A DNA stretch of 64,000 nt from SIG480 sp045539475 (GTDB lineage: Bacteria; Bacillota; Clostridia; Oscillospirales; JAAYXM01), in NCBI GenBank assembly GCA_045539475.1, contig JAZQFJ010000085.1, positions 1-64,000 on the forward strand, written 5' to 3'. Made by a program: the position numbers and the translations under genes. The notes under the pieces are model-generated. The model was not told the DNA's origin. It saw only the letters and a list, made by a program, of their open reading frames with translations, and did no database searches. Below are positions 25,935-33,616 of this stretch, piece after piece. The first letter of the stretch is position 1. Each line of letters begins with the position of its first letter.

Positions 25935-25968
25935 CCGGGAACTGCGTTTTAGCAGCTCCCGGTTTTTT
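25935..25968 (+). terminator. terminator of tkt
   Basis: CCGGGAACTGC pairs with GCAGCTCCCGG and is followed by six Ts. Confidence 0.9.
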
Positions 25969-25970
25969 AA

Positions 25971-25999
25971 TTGACAAGCAATGCTTGATATGGTAAAAT
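25971..25999 (+). promoter_or_regulatory. promoter of the lyxose isomerase-like gene
   Basis: TTGACA, 17 bases, TAAAAT, starting two bases after the tkt terminator. Confidence 0.85.
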
Positions 26000-26037
26000 T
26001 TATTTGATTTAAAATCAGATGAAAAGAGGTTTTTTAT

Positions 26038-26724
26038 ATGAAACGTTCGAAAATAAATGCCGCTCTGCGAGAGCTTGAAGCAATGTGCGAAAAGCATTGC
26101 TGTTATCTGCCGCCCTTCTGCCATTTTACTCCCGAGGAGTGGAAGGAAAAGGGGCACGAGTATGATGAGGTTCGCGAATGTATGCTCGGCTGGGATATTA
26201 CCGACTACGGTAAGGGGGATTTTGACAAGTTCGGCTTCTCGCTTATAACGATAAGAAACGGTAACCGTAAAATGGCGGAAAAATACCCCAAGGTTTATGC
26301 TGAAAAGCTCCTCTATTTAAAAGAAGGGCAATATGCACCGAATCATTTCCATTGGTATAAAACAGAGGATATAATCAACCGCGGCGGGGGAAATGTTCTT
26401 ATCCGAGTATATAACAGTCTTCCCAACGAGGAGATTGATTATGAGACCGATGTGACGGTGTATACGGACGGAAGAGCGTACACCGTTGCGGCGGGCACAC
26501 AGATTCGTTTGGCTCCGGGAGAAAGCATATACATACCGCAGTATCTTTATCACGATTTTGAGGTTGAGAAAGGAAGCGGAGCCGTGCTTCTCGGCGAGGT
26601 AAGCCAGTGCAATGATGACAGCAACGACAACCGTTTTAATCCTCCTGTCGGCCGCTTCCCGGAAATTGAAGAGGATGAGCCACCGTATCGCTTGCTCTGC
26701 AATGAGTATCCGAAGGCGAAATAA
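26038..26724 (+). CDS. D-lyxose ketol-isomerase family cupin
   Basis: 228 residues, the size of the D-lyxose/D-mannose isomerase (YdaE-like) family. The cupin metal ligands are visible in APNHFHWYKTEDI (His-x-His and Glu) and in the later histidine of YIPQYLYHDFEV. The family interconverts D-lyxose and D-xylulose and often D-mannose and D-fructose with manganese. AAGAGG precedes the start. Its own promoter follows the tkt terminator; a pentose link to transketolase is suggestive only. Confidence 0.85.
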   Translation: MKRSKINAALRELEAMCEKHCCYLPPFCHFTPEEWKEKGHEYDEVRECMLGWDITDYGKGDFDKFGFSLITIRNGNRKMAEKYPKVYAEKLLYLKEGQYAPNHFHWYKTEDIINRGGGNVLIRVYNSLPNEEIDYETDVTVYTDGRAYTVAAGTQIRLAPGESIYIPQYLYHDFEVEKGSGAVLLGEVSQCNDDSNDNRFNPPVGRFPEIEEDEPPYRLLCNEYPKAK

Positions 26725-26865
26725 TTAAAAAGAAAAAAATAATAGTGGATATCTTGTAGCTTTCATTTTAATTTCGCAAAATTTGCCATGTAAAAATTAC
26801 AACTTATATAACTCTTTGAACGGTTCAAAATACTATTGTACCAAGTTCAAGGAGGTGAATTTGAA

Positions 26866-27108
26866 ATGGCAATCGTTCCGAATGCACAGGATGCACTCAA
26901 TAAGTTCAAGATGGAAGCTGCAAGCGAGGTTGGTGTTAACCTCAAGCAGGGTTACAATGGTGACCTCACTTCCCGTCAGGCAGGTTCTATCGGCGGTCAG
27001 ATGGTTAATGACATTTGTCCCGAAAGAACTATGAACTTTGACCGCAATTACCGTTGGCTTGACGGACACATTAAAACTGTCGGATACACCTATAGAATAA
27101 CGGTTTAG
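26866..27108 (+). CDS. alpha/beta-type small acid-soluble spore protein
   Basis: 80 residues. The SASP core is present: ALNKFKMEAASEVGV, including the germination protease site region around EAASE, and then TSRQAGSIGGQMVNDI. These proteins coat spore DNA, keep it A-like and protect it from UV, and are degraded at germination. The start at 26866 follows AAGGAGGTG; the upstream ATG at 26836 is ignored. The C-terminal ~25 residues (from CPERTMNFDRNYRW) are not part of the conserved core. A short palindrome (TTTGAAC/GTTCAAA, 26815-26829) and AATACTA lie upstream; a sigma-G promoter is expected but I cannot define it. Confidence 0.92.
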   Translation: MAIVPNAQDALNKFKMEAASEVGVNLKQGYNGDLTSRQAGSIGGQMVNDICPERTMNFDRNYRWLDGHIKTVGYTYRITV

Positions 27109-27112
27109 AGAT

Positions 27113-27152
27113 ACTACGCATGGCAATATAATCGCTGTGCGTAGTGTTTTTT
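27113..27152 (+). terminator. terminator of the spore protein gene
   Basis: ACTACGCA pairs with TGCGTAGT and is followed by GTTTTTT. Confidence 0.85.
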
Positions 27153-27234
27153 AGAAATTCTAATTTTGTTGTTGTATTTTACTTAAAATTAGTATACAAT
27201 AATTACAGCAGATAATATAAGGGAGGTTTTTTAT

Positions 27235-27480
27235 ATGCCAAATATCAGGCCTGTTTCGGATTTAAGAAATTACGCGGAAGTATTAAAAGAAATTTCATTT
27301 GATGAGCCGGTGTTTCTCACGAAAAACGGCAGAGGTCGTTATGCGATTGTGGATATGGAAGAATATGAAAAAACAAAAGCAATCATTAAACTTATGGGAA
27401 AACTGTCTGAAGGAGAAAAATCGGTAAAAGAAAACGGTTGGTTATCTAATGACGATGTAAAAGCTGCTTTGGGGGTATAA
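27235..27480 (+). CDS. Phd/YefM-family antitoxin
   Basis: 81 residues. The DNA-binding N-terminus is typical of the family (IRPVSDLRNYAEVLKEI, EPVFLTKNGRGRYAIVDMEE). The C-terminal ~30 residues should be the flexible toxin-binding tail. Ribosome binding site GGGAGG. The stop codon shares one base with the toxin start, the usual tight coupling. A partly symmetrical TTGTAT..ATACAA stretch at ~27173-27199 overlaps the likely promoter and may be the autoregulation site. Confidence 0.9.
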   Translation: MPNIRPVSDLRNYAEVLKEISFDEPVFLTKNGRGRYAIVDMEEYEKTKAIIKLMGKLSEGEKSVKENGWLSNDDVKAALGV

Positions 27481-27812
27481 TGATGAAAATACGAGTTACC
27501 CCTGCAGCACTGAATGATTTAAAAGAAATCAGATATTATATTGAAAATGATTTGTCAAATCTCATAGCTGCAAACAATGTGATTAAGCGTATCATTGAGG
27601 ATTATAGCCGTCTCGGAATTTCTCCCCATATGGGACCATCGTTATCAACTAAAGCGCCGTTTGATACAGATTCCCGCTTTATCGTAAGCGGGAATTATCT
27701 TGTATTCTACAAAGCTGATGATGAGTATGTCTCAATTTATCGTATCTTATATGGTCGCCGTGATTATCTTAAAATTATTTTTGATGATATGGAATTAAAC
27801 GACGAAGAATAA
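27480..27812 (+). CDS. RelE/ParE-family toxin
   Basis: 110 residues, the expected size. Family features are IRVTPAALNDLKEIRYYIEN at the N-terminus and, near the end, YVSIYRILYGRRDYLKIIF. ParE members poison gyrase and RelE members cut mRNA on the ribosome. The helical hairpin and the C-terminal Arg-rich strand favour ParE-like folding, but the target cannot be told. It overlaps the antitoxin by one base. Confidence 0.9.
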   Translation: MMKIRVTPAALNDLKEIRYYIENDLSNLIAANNVIKRIIEDYSRLGISPHMGPSLSTKAPFDTDSRFIVSGNYLVFYKADDEYVSIYRILYGRRDYLKIIFDDMELNDEE

Positions 27813-27890
27813 AAGAACACTTTCGAGGTGCACAAAAAACAATCCAGTATAAATATAATATAATGGTATGAAATAAGTTATACAAGAATA

Positions 27891-27930
27891 AAGAAGCAGG
27901 AGCTGTCATCTAAAACAGCTCCTGCTTCTT
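27891..27930 (-). terminator. strong hairpin between convergent genes
   Basis: A perfect 15-bp stem (AAGAAGCAGGAGCTG with its complement) with a 10-base loop overlaps the last codons of the leftward small gene. Minus-strand exit is U-rich (CTTCTTTATTCTTG). It can also stop the toxin transcript. Confidence 0.65.
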
Positions 27931-28080
27931 GCTTGCGCCGCTTGGGTGTGCAGCACAGTTCTTAGCTATCAGTAGTTTCATTTTATTGCGTTCTTCTTCT
28001 GTGATAATGCCCTTCTCAAATAAGATCCGGTTGAAGTAATTGAGATATACCTGTTTTGCGATATTTGTTGTAGCATCCAT
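27910..28080 (-). CDS. small protein of unknown function on mobile element
   Basis: 56 residues, starting MDATTNIAKQVYLNYFN and including ITEEERNKMKLLIAK, a short helical pattern reminiscent of SHOCT-like proteins on clostridial mobile elements. It is too short for most callers, but AAAGGAGGTG sits exactly before the ATG and the frame is open to a terminator stem. It is transcribed with the two genes to its right. Function unknown. Confidence 0.7.
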   Translation of the reverse strand: MDATTNIAKQVYLNYFNRILFEKGIITEEERNKMKLLIAKNCAAHPSGASKKQELF

Positions 28081-28129
28081 GCTGCACACCTCCTTTCGTA
28101 CTATGTATTATGCGCAAGCATCGCCTTCT

Positions 28130-28384
28130 TTAATCGCTTTCCGGCTGCTTCATTTCTCGGATATAATATATGTGATTCATATCCAGAGTTTCTGGAACAG
28201 TACAGAAATCCGGCAGCATCGCTTCTGCTACTTCTTTTGCGTGTAGTGTGGCTTCTTCCTTGGTGTTGAAGCCTTTCGTTCTCAAGCCTTTCATGTATTT
28301 CTGACAGGCTTTCACTCTTGACCATTTGTTACAAACAGCAACACAGTTGTATGCGTTAACTGCATAATAATAGTGATTACGCAT
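28130..28384 (-). CDS. small protein of unknown function, viroplasmin-like pattern
   Basis: 84 residues. The order Tyr-Tyr-Tyr-Ala-Val, a Trp at the centre (CNKWSRVKACQKYMKG) and then GFNTKEEATLHAKEVAE resembles the RNase H1 N-terminal (viroplasmin) domain, which binds RNA/DNA hybrids. The match is weak and the domain normally has more glycines. AAGGAGGAGG precedes the start. It is 14 bases from the helicase stop and surely in one operon with it. Confidence 0.6.
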   Translation of the reverse strand: MRNHYYYAVNAYNCVAVCNKWSRVKACQKYMKGLRTKGFNTKEEATLHAKEVAEAMLPDFCTVPETLDMNHIYYIREMKQPESD

Positions 28385-28398
28385 GTTTTACCTCCTCC

Positions 28399-29961
28399 TT
28401 ATAGAATTTGAGTATCAAAAATTTCCGGGATAAAGCTGATTCCACGATATCCTCTTAATGCTTTTTTCTTGCCATCTTCATCTTTGATATTGATAATGGT
28501 TTTTTTGCAGTCATGTATCTTGGTTAATATCTCAGACCACTCGCGCGGATCCAGGAAGGAATAACCATTTTCCTCGCAGTATGCCATGTATTTTTCGATT
28601 ATTTCCTGCGTTGTCAGTTTGCCATCTGGATTCTGCTGAATGTATTTTTTAGCAAATGGAGAAAATGAGTCAGATGCCATAATTGCGGCCTCTTTGATTC
28701 TTACCATAGCCTCTGTCTGGTTTATCACATTGCCGTCCTCGCGCCAGTATTTTAGCCCTTTGATGGCATAGTGAATAATGTGATACATGTCTCCTAAGAG
28801 TTCATCAACATAGTTATCCTTCCATTCGCTTCTGTCCGCTGTGCGCAATAGAGGATAGATAACCAGACGGTCGTAAAAGGAATCCGTTTCGTTGATGACT
28901 TTTATCTTCGGGAAAGTATTTGTGGCGAACTTGAGCATAGTGCGAGGTTTCATAGAGAATGAATCGCAAAACTTATACGAAGTTTCTACGCTGTCTCCAC
29001 CTACAAGAGCCTTGAAACATTCAAGTTTCTTCTCGGTTATTCCTTCCATTTCTCCTGTCAGGTTTATGCGTGTGCCGTGTAAAGAGCTAAGCGTGAAGTC
29101 ACTGGTGTTCAACTGCGAGAAGGAGAGTGATGAACACATTTCGGGACCTACGACATACCTGTCAACCTCGAGCAGAACCGTTTTTCCGCTATTCGGAGGG
29201 CCGAATAAAACCTCGGCAATCTTTTTGTCCCTGATGTCACTGTATGTCAGTCCGTGCGACTTTAAATATTCCCTGCGGGTCGCTTTGTCATCGCCGAAAG
29301 CAAATTCCAAGTGTCTTTTGTATGCACCGTTCTTTTGCTGTTCAAGCTTTTTGAAATCTGCATTCAGTTTATACCTGAACACCAGTTTTTCTCGTTCTTT
29401 CGGATCGTCAATTATTTCATCTGTGACCCAATTATAGGCACAGTCTTTGAAGTTTAAATAATCGGTGTATTTTTCAAAGACATGATGTTCATCCTTTAAA
29501 TAGCATAGTAACCAGTTGTATATCTCCTGTAAGGAGTTTCTGTTTATTGCTGAAGAATAACAAGATGGAATTATCCTTCTCAAAACAGTATTTATGTTTG
29601 ATGGTTTTATTATTTCTAGGTAAAAATACCATCTGTTACGGTGATAAATATGTCCGTCGATTTTTCTGAATTCCGGGATGATATCCATTGCTATATCAAA
29701 GGGCGTATGCTTTTTCTTGTTTTCTTCGACAGCTGTCGTATCAACTTTAAACTCGGTGGCGGTTTCTCTTTTCGGAGCAATCTCCGGTTCATCGGGTGGG
29801 ACTTTGAAAATATTTTCATCTTCTTCTACCTCTTTTGGTTTGTTAAGTTCTTTCTTTTTTTCTAAAACTGATTGTCTCCTTTCTTCCAGCTTCTTTTGTC
29901 TTCGGTCATATTGTTCGTTGAAGCTTTTGAGAATTAACTCCATAGATTCTGTTTTTGGCAT
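28399..29961 (-). CDS. D5-type superfamily 3 helicase of a phage/plasmid-like element
   Basis: 520 residues. After a charged disordered N-terminus (~1-85) comes a D5_N-like region (~90-215), then an SF3 helicase core: Walker A GPPNSGKT (~254-261), an acidic Walker B in RINLTGEMEG, and the SF3 motif C asparagine in MLKFATNTFPK. A winged-helix-like C-terminus follows. Such proteins unwind replication origins in P4-like satellites, poxviruses and plasmids. No primase (Toprim or AEP) domain is visible. The start at 29961 is chosen because AGGAGG lies upstream of that ATG; the frame is open to 30027. First gene of the leftward operon. Confidence 0.85.
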   Translation of the reverse strand: MPKTESMELILKSFNEQYDRRQKKLEERRQSVLEKKKELNKPKEVEEDENIFKVPPDEPEIAPKRETATEFKVDTTAVEENKKKHTPFDIAMDIIPEFRKIDGHIYHRNRWYFYLEIIKPSNINTVLRRIIPSCYSSAINRNSLQEIYNWLLCYLKDEHHVFEKYTDYLNFKDCAYNWVTDEIIDDPKEREKLVFRYKLNADFKKLEQQKNGAYKRHLEFAFGDDKATRREYLKSHGLTYSDIRDKKIAEVLFGPPNSGKTVLLEVDRYVVGPEMCSSLSFSQLNTSDFTLSSLHGTRINLTGEMEGITEKKLECFKALVGGDSVETSYKFCDSFSMKPRTMLKFATNTFPKIKVINETDSFYDRLVIYPLLRTADRSEWKDNYVDELLGDMYHIIHYAIKGLKYWREDGNVINQTEAMVRIKEAAIMASDSFSPFAKKYIQQNPDGKLTTQEIIEKYMAYCEENGYSFLDPREWSEILTKIHDCKKTIINIKDEDGKKKALRGYRGISFIPEIFDTQIL

Positions 29962-30040
29962 TTTAAGTCCTCCTGCAATATTTTTAATTTTTGAGACATA
30001 CGTCTCTTGATTTTTCAACACGGCCATGTTAAAATATTAG

Positions 30041-30071
30041 TACATCAGCGAATTCTATTGGCGTTGATGTA
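30041..30071. promoter_or_regulatory. inverted repeat between divergent genes
   Basis: TACATCA and TGATGTA arms are 17 bases apart in the divergent region between the helicase operon and the 30173 gene, with TATAAT at 30076-30081 on the plus strand. A regulator site is possible. Confidence 0.4.
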
Positions 30072-30172
30072 TGCATATAATACACGAAAAATATGGGGAT
30101 TTCAATAGGAAAAACGATATCTGAGTACACATATATTTTTGAAAACTATTCGTACAATCAGGAGGGGTTAGC

Positions 30173-31456
30173 GTGGATGTAATTAAAACCCAAAACACTT
30201 TGCTTTTTAATAATTATGTTGAAATCAACGAACGGAAAATTTCCATGTGCAGATATGGTGGCGTTTATATATCCGGGCTTACTTTCAATGCAAAATCAAA
30301 ATTGCCTATATTTTCTAATGAAGATATAGGTAACATGATTGCTATGCTTCTTAATTCTGAATATCGCGAGAAATTAAATAAATTAACCATATCAATCCGG
30401 GAAGCTACATGTGCCACAAACGACTACGAAAAAATTATTAGCAAGTATTCAGAACAGTTAGAATCAATTAGCCCGCTATTAAGACTTTTTTCAGAAAATC
30501 TATTTTTAGAGGAGTTTATATTTCAGATTATTGAAAATAAGCGAAGATCTTCAAAGGATTCAATAACGTTTGCTGATTTAAGTGTCAGTATCATAGAGAA
30601 TGTATCACATTTCACGGAATATTTGAACATAGATGCATATATAGAATCGTTTATTTCGGAATATATAAAATCGATGTTCAGTGCAACTATTTCGCCCGTA
30701 ACAAAATTGTTGAATTCTTTGGATTTGCTAAAATTCGCATTGACCTCTGATGCTGACAACTCTATCCCGGAGCTGATGATATTAGAGAAAATAGGCTGGA
30801 TTATCAAATCGTCAAACATAGAAATTCTCGATGATTATACGAAGTTCATCCCGAATCTGTTTACTTATAATTCCAGAAAACCTACTTTCTTGAAAGAAAA
30901 CACAATGTGCAAAAAGGGTTCTTATACTTATTCATACATTCTCAATCGATTCGAACATTTGGTTTTTGTGCTTTTATATCATACGCTTGCAGGTAAGATG
31001 TTGTTGAGGTCATGCGAATGTTGCGGGAGGATTTTTATAGCTAAAAGACCCAACAATATATATTGTGACGGTGTGGATCCGGAATCCGGCAAATTATGTG
31101 TGAAATACGGCCCACATAAAGCAAAACAAGAAATGTCAGAAATTGATAAATTATGCGTAAGGATAATGGAAAATCATCGCATATATTTTTCCAGACATCT
31201 AAAAGAAGCAAAAGAACTTGACGCTATCAAAGAGATTTTTAAAGATTGTTCGAAAATGGCTTATGTCAAGGCAAGGTTGGAATTAAAAATTGAAGTAGAA
31301 AAATATATAAAGAATGCTACTAATCACAATTCAGATAAATCAGGAAACGAGGCATTTCCGAAGATCAAGAAAGCTTTGAGTATTTTATGCAACAAATATA
31401 GCAGTACTGAGTATATTGCTACAAAAATTAATGAAATTATGAAAGAGAGTCGATGA
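30173..31456 (+). CDS. zinc-finger protein of unknown function (DUF6076-like)
   Basis: 427 residues, GTG start behind AGGAGGGG. The N-terminal ~270 residues are mostly helical without known motifs. Around residues 279-310 is a zinc-knuckle-like set (CECCGRIFIAKRPNNIYC, then GKLCVKYG), followed by a long charged helical tail to the end. This layout resembles clostridial proteins grouped as DUF6076 or CGNR-like, which is a weak assignment. It is divergent from the SF3 helicase and AT-rich like the rest of this element. Its stop codon is inside a terminator stem. Confidence 0.7.
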   Translation: MDVIKTQNTLLFNNYVEINERKISMCRYGGVYISGLTFNAKSKLPIFSNEDIGNMIAMLLNSEYREKLNKLTISIREATCATNDYEKIISKYSEQLESISPLLRLFSENLFLEEFIFQIIENKRRSSKDSITFADLSVSIIENVSHFTEYLNIDAYIESFISEYIKSMFSATISPVTKLLNSLDLLKFALTSDADNSIPELMILEKIGWIIKSSNIEILDDYTKFIPNLFTYNSRKPTFLKENTMCKKGSYTYSYILNRFEHLVFVLLYHTLAGKMLLRSCECCGRIFIAKRPNNIYCDGVDPESGKLCVKYGPHKAKQEMSEIDKLCVRIMENHRIYFSRHLKEAKELDAIKEIFKDCSKMAYVKARLELKIEVEKYIKNATNHNSDKSGNEAFPKIKKALSILCNKYSSTEYIATKINEIMKESR

Positions 31457-31490
31457 TGTCTGTGAAACATCATCGACTCTCTTTTTCTTT
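31442..31490 (+). terminator. terminator overlapping a stop codon
   Basis: A perfect 18-bp stem (AAAGAGAGTCGATGATGT with its complement, 7-base loop) carries T-rich exit bases. The left arm contains the last codons and stop of the upstream gene. Confidence 0.9.
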
Positions 31491-31540
31491 ATAAATCGCA
31501 TTAAAATATAATATATTATTTTCTTTTGCCGAAATACCAA

Positions 31541-31786
31541 TAACACATATAACATTATCTTTACTGTGTGGCACAAAAAATATTTGAAAATAACAACAGA
31601 ATATAACACATTTAACACAAATAACAATTAATTTATATTTATATAAGATTTAATAAGTTTTTTTATAAACTTTATAAAGATATATAGCATTATTTAATGT
31701 TCATTATTCTGTTATACATGTATTATTATCATAAATTTATATCATTATTTGTGCACCACTGCCGGATACGTGTTATATGTGTTAAC
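31541..31786. repeat. AT-rich region with iteron-like repeats
   Basis: Copies of TAACACAtaTAACA-like sequence occur at 31541-31555, 31604-31618 (variant) and 31612-31626 (variant, overlapping), with an inverted copy at 31770-31786. No gene is visible between 31491 and 31910. The base composition is very AT-rich, as in a replication origin. Together with the SF3 helicase next door, this could be the origin of the element; this is inference. Confidence 0.45.
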
Positions 31787-31794
31787 GCTGTAAC

Positions 31795-31836
31795 TATGAG
31801 TGGCAGGGGCAGAGCGCTACCCGTCATATCCACAAT
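31795..31836 (+). repeat. 42-nt direct repeat, left copy
   Basis: Matches 60663-60704 at 38 of 42 positions, in the same orientation (core TGGCAGGGGCAGAG and CATATCCACAAT). Similarity continues patchily for ~45 bases downstream (GCGCAAA.GC, then GCTGG). It lies just outside the first gene of the carbohydrate island. Confidence 0.85.
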
Positions 31837-31910
31837 GTGCCTCAAAGTCGCGCAAACGCTGGGATTATATGAGTTTGCTCTGATTGATTTAAGCGCTTAC
31901 ATAGCCAGTA

Positions 31911-32249
31911 TTATATTTTCACTCTTATTTCATTGAACATATCAAGCCATTCATGGGTGATGAGAGCATGACCTGCGGGTGTTGGATGAACTCCATCAAA
32001 CGACCAATATGTCGGGTTGTTTGGGTTGTAGACAGAATCAAAATTTTCCTGAAGCGGAACAAACGAAAGCCCGAAATTTTCGGCAATACGTTTTGCTGCA
32101 ACCGCTTTTTCTTCGATATCGGCATGGAACTCGGTATAAATAGATTTATGCTTGTCCGTTTCTTCCATCGCTGGTCCGTCAAGGCAGAACGGCTCAAGAA
32201 TCATTATTTTAATGTCAGGCAATGCCGTCAGAATCTCTTCAATCAACAT
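31911..32249 (-). pseudogene. SGNH/GDSL hydrolase, N-terminal half missing
   Basis: 112 residues corresponding only to the C-terminal half of an SGNH esterase. The catalytic Asp/His block V is present (FDGVHPTPAGHALI), but the nucleophile block with the GDSL serine and the first oxyanion blocks are absent. Full proteins have ~200-220 residues. The missing half cannot lie upstream because the metallophosphoesterase stop is only 11 bases away. A deletion that joined this gene to its neighbour is the simple explanation. Intact relatives deacetylate sugars, which would fit the island. Confidence 0.8.
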
Positions 32250-32260
32250 TGAATGGTTTT

Positions 32261-32908
32261 TTAATTTAGGAGTATCAATTCATCATACACAACCGTGTGC
32301 TTTTCATCCGGCTCACTGTGTTCGTGGTTGTGTCCGGAGTACCAGTGCTTGTATGAAACATTATCTTCGATATATTTCTCCAATTCACCGAGTGAGGGGC
32401 AGAACGTAGCATCCGGCGGTGTCTGTTCATATTTGTGCGTAAGTATAAAATCAAACTTGAATTCATTTTCTTTTATTGTTTCATATGCAAGAGAAAGCTC
32501 CTTTGACTCCGGCTCTTCGCCCGGGTAATACAGACCAATCTTATGCCAGCCTTCCGAAGATTTGCATCCACCGAAAACAAAGAAGTTATTTCCTTGTATT
32601 TCAAAAGCATTGCCGCGCATCAGGTGGACTATATTATCCGACAGGCGATGAACCCTGCCACCGCACCAATCTTCCTCCGGAAAGCTTTTGAGATAATCAA
32701 AGTTTTCGTGATTTCCGTCGACAATGGCTATGTTCTTCTTTATCGAAAGAAAAAAGTCAGTGAATATGCGGTTCTCTTCCGTCTTTTCGAAAGATAATCC
32801 TACATCACCGAGTATAATGAGTAAATCATTATCATCAGCTTTTGAAATATAATCTTCAAGACCTTTAAAATTCCGGTCTCCATGAATATCACTCAGCAGA
32901 TATATCAT
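32261..32908 (-). CDS. calcineurin-like metallophosphoesterase
   Basis: 215 residues. All metal-binding motifs are present: LLSDIHGD at the N-terminus, ILGDVGLSF, VDGNHENFD and YSGHNHEH. These enzymes cut phosphomono- or diesters with two divalent metals. The protein is soluble and lacks a signal peptide. Its start overlaps the PHP gene by 20 bases, so the two are translated together. The substrate is unknown; a phosphorylated sugar or a phosphodiester substituent of the island's polymer would be reasonable guesses only. Confidence 0.88.
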   Translation of the reverse strand: MIYLLSDIHGDRNFKGLEDYISKADDNDLLIILGDVGLSFEKTEENRIFTDFFLSIKKNIAIVDGNHENFDYLKSFPEEDWCGGRVHRLSDNIVHLMRGNAFEIQGNNFFVFGGCKSSEGWHKIGLYYPGEEPESKELSLAYETIKENEFKFDFILTHKYEQTPPDATFCPSLGELEKYIEDNVSYKHWYSGHNHEHSEPDEKHTVVYDELILLN

Positions 32909-33569
32909 CTCGTATCAACCGACCTTTTCCGCTTTTTACAAGCTCAACAAATTCTTCACTTGTTTTTATCTCATAATCTGAAATCATTCCGCTTAAAGCA
33001 TAGTCATTATCTCGGTGAGCATCGCTTCCGGCTGTTACATAAAGATTATATTCTTTCGCGGTTGCCACAGCCTTTTCGTTGAAGTTTTTGTGACGGGGAT
33101 TTGAGTTATATGCCTCATAACCTTCAACGTTCCGAGGATCGGTTCTTCCGTATCCCTCGCGATATGGGTGAGCTTGAACGACAAGAACTCCGTTTTCTCT
33201 CATATATGGAAAAAATTCTTCTTCAGTGCTTTGACATATATTCGGAAAGTTATAAATTATTTCGGGCGTTATACCGTACAGAAGATAATCTCCCTCAAAC
33301 TTTTCAAAATGGCATTCCACTCCCATGATTACATTTACACCGAGCTTATCGCCCTCTGTCTTTGCATTTCTGTATCCGAGAAAGAAACGGTCTACTGCGT
33401 TTTTCCATGAATTGCTGTCATATTCGTCAAGATATTTCTGCATAAAATGGTCGGTTACAATAACCGTTTTATATCCTGCCTTATGATAGAATCTTACCAT
33501 TTGCGCAGCATCTATCTGAGCACATGGGCTTGATTCCGACGTGTGTAGGTGTGTTTCGATTTTAAACAT
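32889..33569 (-). CDS. PHP-domain metal-dependent hydrolase
   Basis: 226 residues. PHP motifs in order are ETHLHTSESSPCA, VTDHF, GVECHFE, VVQAHPYREGYG and GSDAHRDND. PHP proteins are phosphoesterases, including histidinol phosphatase-like enzymes, that use three metals. The start at 33569 is chosen because GAGGA lies 8-9 bases upstream; the GTG at 33584 lacks a site. It overlaps the metallophosphoesterase at its 3' end and follows the GH20 gene by 47 bases in the same leftward operon. Confidence 0.85.
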   Translation of the reverse strand: MFKIETHLHTSESSPCAQIDAAQMVRFYHKAGYKTVIVTDHFMQKYLDEYDSNSWKNAVDRFFLGYRNAKTEGDKLGVNVIMGVECHFEKFEGDYLLYGITPEIIYNFPNICQSTEEEFFPYMRENGVLVVQAHPYREGYGRTDPRNVEGYEAYNSNPRHKNFNEKAVATAKEYNLYVTAGSDAHRDNDYALSGMISDYEIKTSEEFVELVKSGKGRLIRDDISAE

Positions 33570-33616
33570 TTTATCATTCCTCACATTAGTTTGCTTACTA
33601 TGAATGGTTAGCTTTT

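Noticed and set aside
31541..31786. CRISPR array
   Set aside because: The repeats are short, unevenly spaced and partly inverted, without spacers of regular length. No cas gene or other CRISPR-like array was seen anywhere in the window.
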